Assembly (NCBI GenBank): GCA_963705285.1
Contig: OY970066.1
Coordinates: 496,001-560,000 of the forward strand
Source of the DNA: JACMLD01 sp963705285
GTDB lineage: Bacteria; Bacteroidota; Bacteroidia; Chitinophagales; Chitinophagaceae
DNA length: 64,000 nt
Direction: 5' to 3'
Shown here: piece by piece, positions 61,171-64,000 of the stretch
How positions within the stretch are numbered: the first letter of the stretch is position 1
How the letters are laid out: each line of letters begins with the position of its first letter
Position numbers and translations under genes: made by a program
Notes under the pieces: generated by a model
What the model saw: the letters and a program-made list of their open reading frames with translations, nothing else
What the model was told of the DNA's origin: nothing
Database searches by the model: none

Positions 61171-61581
61171 ATATCAAAAATTATCTTGCCAAAATGCTAC
61201 TTTTTTAGTCGGTTACAACACTCTACCAGAAATCGGAGGTCATACAATGCAATTGCTGTATTATTCATTGTTGGATCGGTAATCAAATGAAGGAATGCAC
61301 TTTTCTAGTTTTCATGGAAATATATGTGCTTTTGTTCTCGACACTGTATTAATTTGCTGCTTCCAGTTAAAAAATCCGTAATAAATTAACTATTTTTCCT
61401 TAAAATAATGCAAATCCTAACCATTCCAACAAAGCCAGGTATGTCTGGTCAAATGCTGTAGCTTTTTTATAAGCATACATTTTATTGTAACTTTCTGTAC
61501 GCAAATTGGCAATGGTACCCTCCGCCATTAAAGCATCTTCTCCTGCCCGCAAATGCTTATTCATTTTTAAAAAACCTTACC
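61171..61581. other. Island right boundary region
   Basis: 411 bp without a supported gene. Minus-strand promoter sequences for the HEPN-like gene should lie near 61180-61260. I found no repeat of the tRNA-like 3' end (CCTCCCCCTACA) that would mark an attachment site. Confidence 0.4.
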
Positions 61582-61800
61582 ATGGCAAAATTTATCGACT
61601 GTAAAGACAACAACAACATGTCTGTAAGCATCAACATTGATCACATTATTCTGTTCAGGCCATTCGGACTGCAAGGTGTCATGCATACCCAAATATTTCT
61701 GACCGACCCTACCTACAATACCAATAAAGAAACCAAATACCTGTATGTGCAGCAAACCTACCCTGTTGTGAAAAAGGCCATCAGCGATGCATTTAAGTAA
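61582..61800 (+). CDS. Small hypothetical protein
   Basis: A 72-aa soluble protein with a strand-rich N-terminus (FIDCKDNNNMSVSINIDHIILF) and helical C-terminus (VVKKAISDAFK). The pattern of a beta sheet with an Ile/His-rich central strand resembles small FlbD-like proteins loosely, but I claim no family. Divergent from the opposite-strand HEPN-like gene by 411 bp. Confidence 0.6.
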   Translation: MAKFIDCKDNNNMSVSINIDHIILFRPFGLQGVMHTQIFLTDPTYNTNKETKYLYVQQTYPVVKKAISDAFK

Positions 61801-61923
61801 TGGCAGGATAATCTGCTTTTGCCATTTTTCTGCAATTCAGTAAAAAACACCATACCACCGGTAAACGGCATTGTAACTGCAACTGCACGCTTTGTACCTT
61901 TGCGGATAGAATGCCTACTCACT

Positions 61924-62841
61924 ATGCATAAAGAAAAAATACCGGTGTATGATATTTGCAGCCTTGCCGGCAGCAGCTTTCAGCAACAAGACTTTTTGTG
62001 CGAACGGTTCGGGCATTACTTGCAGAGGCATTCTCCGCAACTACACCGTGCGCACAGGCACTCATTCTACCACCTGGTATTATTTACAAAAGGTGCAGGC
62101 AGCCACACCATCGACTTTACGCGCTTCAAAGTAAAACCCTTCGATATTTATTTTATGGTTCCCGGCCAGGTGCATAGTTGGAATTTTGACAACCGGCCTG
62201 ATGGCTTCATTGTTAATTTTTCAGAATCATTTTTCCGCTCTTTCCTGCTCAACCCAGGCTACCTGGATCGCTTTTCTTTTCTCAGCGGCAATAGCCAGGA
62301 TTGCGTTTGCCATTTGCCCGTAAACACCCACCGTAAAATAACCCAACTGTTTGAAGACATGGTTGCACAAGTGCAGGACAAGCTGTTTGATGCTGATATT
62401 ATCAAACTAATGCTTTTGCAAATTTTTATGGTTACTGCTGCATCTTGCAACAACCACCGCAGTAAATCAATTCCCCAGCAAAAACAGCTGCTGCTTAAAA
62501 ACTTCAGGCAGTTGATTGACCAGCATTTTCTATCGCTTAAGCTGCCAAAACAGTATGCAGACCTATTATATGTTACACCCAATCACCTGAACGCACTAAC
62601 GCAGGACCTGTTGGGCAAAACCGCCGGCGAACTGATAAGAGACCGCGTTATACTAGAGGCAAAACGCCTGCTTACCAATGCAGCTATGAGCGTTACAGAA
62701 ATAGCTTTCAGCCTCAACTTTCAGGATAATTCTTATTTCAACCGGTTCTTTAAAAAAACGGAAGGGGTTACGCCAGAAGAGTTTCGCAAACAATTTATTT
62801 TACCCAACCAACAAGATGTTACTCATTCAAAAAAGAAATAA
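61924..62841 (+). CDS. AraC family transcriptional regulator
   Basis: A 305-aa regulator with an N-terminal cupin-like sensing domain (HRAHRHSFYHLVLFTKGAGSH, read in parts; FDIYFMVPGQVHSW) and a C-terminal AraC double HTH (LEAKRLLTNAAMSVTEIAFSLNF, with YFNRFFKKTEGVTPEEFRK). The start is ATG 61924, since the longer frame begins with TTG. The DUF983 gene starts 7 bp after its stop, so the two are cotranscribed. Confidence 0.92.
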   Translation: MHKEKIPVYDICSLAGSSFQQQDFLCERFGHYLQRHSPQLHRAHRHSFYHLVLFTKGAGSHTIDFTRFKVKPFDIYFMVPGQVHSWNFDNRPDGFIVNFSESFFRSFLLNPGYLDRFSFLSGNSQDCVCHLPVNTHRKITQLFEDMVAQVQDKLFDADIIKLMLLQIFMVTAASCNNHRSKSIPQQKQLLLKNFRQLIDQHFLSLKLPKQYADLLYVTPNHLNALTQDLLGKTAGELIRDRVILEAKRLLTNAAMSVTEIAFSLNFQDNSYFNRFFKKTEGVTPEEFRKQFILPNQQDVTHSKKK

Positions 62842-62848
62842 CACCCAT

Positions 62849-63304
62849 ATGAGCACCGATACCAATGCAGAACATGCCAGTATACTGAATTTACTAGCAT
62901 GCAAATGCCCACGCTGCAGAAAAGGCAATATGTTTATTGATAGCAACCCGTGGCGGCTTAAAAATACGCTCAAGATGAACAAGACATGCCCCGTCTGCGG
63001 CCAACCTTTCGATATTGAAGTAGGTTTTTACTTTGGTGCCGGTTATGTAAGTTATGCGCTTACAGTAGCTATCAGCGCACTCACATTTATTGCCTGGTGG
63101 CAGTTTATTGGGTTTGAAAACGAAAACAACCTGCTATACTGGCTAATTGTGAATGCCGCATTTATGTTATTGATACAACCCTGGCTCATGAGAATTTCAA
63201 GAACCGGCTGGCTGGCATTTTTTGTACCCTACAACCCGCACTGGAAAACACAACCACCCAAAAAACTGGAAAGAACGAATAAAGACCAGGAGAATAACTG
63301 GTAA
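62849..63304 (+). CDS. DUF983 family membrane protein
   Basis: A 151-aa protein with two zinc-ribbon half-sites CKCPRCRKGNM and CPVCGQPFD and then two to three membrane helices (YALTVAISALTFIAWWQF, LLYWLIVNAAFMLLI). These features match DUF983, frequent in Bacteroidota and alphaproteobacteria, function unknown. It is translationally close to the AraC gene. Confidence 0.9.
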   Translation: MSTDTNAEHASILNLLACKCPRCRKGNMFIDSNPWRLKNTLKMNKTCPVCGQPFDIEVGFYFGAGYVSYALTVAISALTFIAWWQFIGFENENNLLYWLIVNAAFMLLIQPWLMRISRTGWLAFFVPYNPHWKTQPPKKLERTNKDQENNW

Positions 63305-63337
63305 GAAAGTAGTAAGTTTTAAATCATTACTGTCCGG

Positions 63338-63574
63338 TTAAATGGTACAAACCTTTTGATACGATGGCCTCAGGCCGGCCGGGCGCTCGTACGCTTTTCG
63401 ATGCTGCGTTTTCCTTTTCCCCTGTAATTGAACAGCAGTAGGTCTTTCGGCCATCGCATCATTCAGCTTCTGTACAAAGCTCACGGAAAACGAGGCATCT
63501 CCAAGCGTACTGGTATCAGGTCTTACAATTGCAAGCCTCCCCTTGTATAAATCACTGAAAACCTTTGCTACCAC
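63338..63574 (-). CDS. Uncertain C-terminal protein fragment
   Basis: The frame opens with GTG rather than ATG and reads KVFSDLYKGRLAIVRPDTS followed by a basic tail. It continues upstream in frame for a short way (PRKIISLYEDPV) before breaking up. It looks like the C-terminal part of a decayed gene, or is chance. I would not assign a function. Confidence 0.25.
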   Translation of the reverse strand: MVAKVFSDLYKGRLAIVRPDTSTLGDASFSVSFVQKLNDAMAERPTAVQLQGKRKTQHRKAYERPAGLRPSYQKVCTI

Positions 63575-63604
63575 TGGGTCTTCGTATAGTGAGATAATTT
63601 TTCT

Positions 63605-63929
63605 CGGACAACAGTGGTTTTAAGTAATAAGTTATAAGTACCTTTTTAGAATGAGCACATACAACTATCAACCATTCTTTTTAGCGATAGTGGTAATATA
63701 GGCAATGCCAATATTGTTCTTGTTCTTTACATTGAGATAATTTAATCTTCGTCTACAATCGGGATTTCTTTCTACACATTTCCATTAAATGATAGATAAG
63801 CACTGTTTGGTTCTGCCAAATAACACCGGCACAATCATTGTAAAAATTAAATGAACTGGCCAGCCGGCCGGGGGTTAACATCTTCTGTAAAAAATTATAC
63901 AACCCATTTTATCATTATCTATCTTAATT
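63605..63929. other. Intergenic region before the last partial gene
   Basis: 325 bp of A/T-rich sequence without a supported ORF, RNA or repeat. It should contain the promoter of the gene starting at 63930. Confidence 0.35.
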
Positions 63930-64000
63930 ATGGAAAAGCTTAGCATTGAATACCACAATGAATTAATCAGTGTAACACCAGTTGGACTTGAATCAGCCGA
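63930..64000 (+). CDS. Partial CDS cut by the window end
   Basis: The first 23 codons read MEKLSIEYHNELISVTPVGL and on. The frame is open to the end of the window. The product cannot be named from this. Confidence 0.55.
   Translation, partial: MEKLSIEYHNELISVTPVGLESA

Noticed and set aside
54537..61581. Direct repeat of the tRNA-like 3' end as an att site for the island
   Set aside because: No second copy of the CCTCCCCCTACA sequence was seen, and no integrase gene is present, so integration is not claimed.

Overview
The window looks like chromosomal DNA of a Bacteroidota species, most likely Chitinophagaceae. The signs are type IX secretion C-terminal domains on secreted proteins, TAnnTTTG-type -7 promoter elements, few Shine-Dalgarno sequences, short RRM proteins, a TonB-dependent receptor and a family-typical set of housekeeping genes. 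No rRNA, replication origin or CRISPR array is present.

Layout. 0-4.4 kb: a T9SS-exported PA14-like protein, a cell-wall amidase, and two Dabb-domain paralogs around a DUF2251-like gene. 4.4-8.8 kb: a 55-bp tandem repeat, then the oxidative pentose phosphate genes gnd-zwf-pgl on the minus strand. 8.9-19.3 kb: dodecin, an MFS exporter, an RRM protein, cytochrome c, an S9 peptidase, an AhpD-like protein, an unpaired 2-oxoacid:ferredoxin oxidoreductase beta subunit, a JmjC-like cupin, a Sua5/YrdC enzyme and a GNAT acetyltransferase.

19.4-24.5 kb is the most unusual region. On the minus strand there are, in transcription order, three candidate small ORFs each closed by a strong hairpin, then a packed array of nine tRNA or tRNA-like genes (Pro-like, Gln, His, Ile, one with a 30-nt anticodon loop, Lys, Asn, Phe, one atypical). 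An AAA ATPase, a YkuK-type RNase H-fold protein, a 61-aa protein and the RNA ligase RtcB follow. I read this as a candidate RNA-repair / tRNA-replacement locus.

24.8-33.3 kb: a MurU-like nucleotidyltransferase with an AmgK-like kinase fused to a RapZ C-terminal domain, a TonB receptor, and a lipoprotein / membrane protein / histidine kinase / response regulator operon. 33.5-41.1 kb: an IS1595 element sitting in a dispersed repeat, a radical SAM protein, two GxxExxY (PD-(D/E)XK-like) genes, two 2H-phosphoesterase paralogs, and a umuDC locus. That umuDC locus is split by an inverted-repeat-bounded GxxExxY element, and its UmuD lacks both catalytic residues. 41.3-54.4 kb: an ECF sigma unit, a GH63-like glucosidase, an amidase, a MarR / acyl-CoA dehydrogenase pair, a T9SS SGNH hydrolase, a glycosyltransferase, a lone OppC-type permease and an Lrp regulator.

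54.5-61.2 kb looks like an accessory island. It starts at a 172-nt RNA with tRNA-like ends and its own terminator, and carries an HNH-type protein, a proteasome-fold (Ntn) protein with a small partner, a ribbon-helix-helix-like protein and a 592-aa protein with a C-terminal HEPN-type motif. 61.5-64 kb returns to ordinary genes (AraC regulator, DUF983).

Many intergenic gaps hold imperfect inverted repeats built from a short word repeated with variation, with different words at each locus. All reading was by eye; no alignments, folding or database searches were run.
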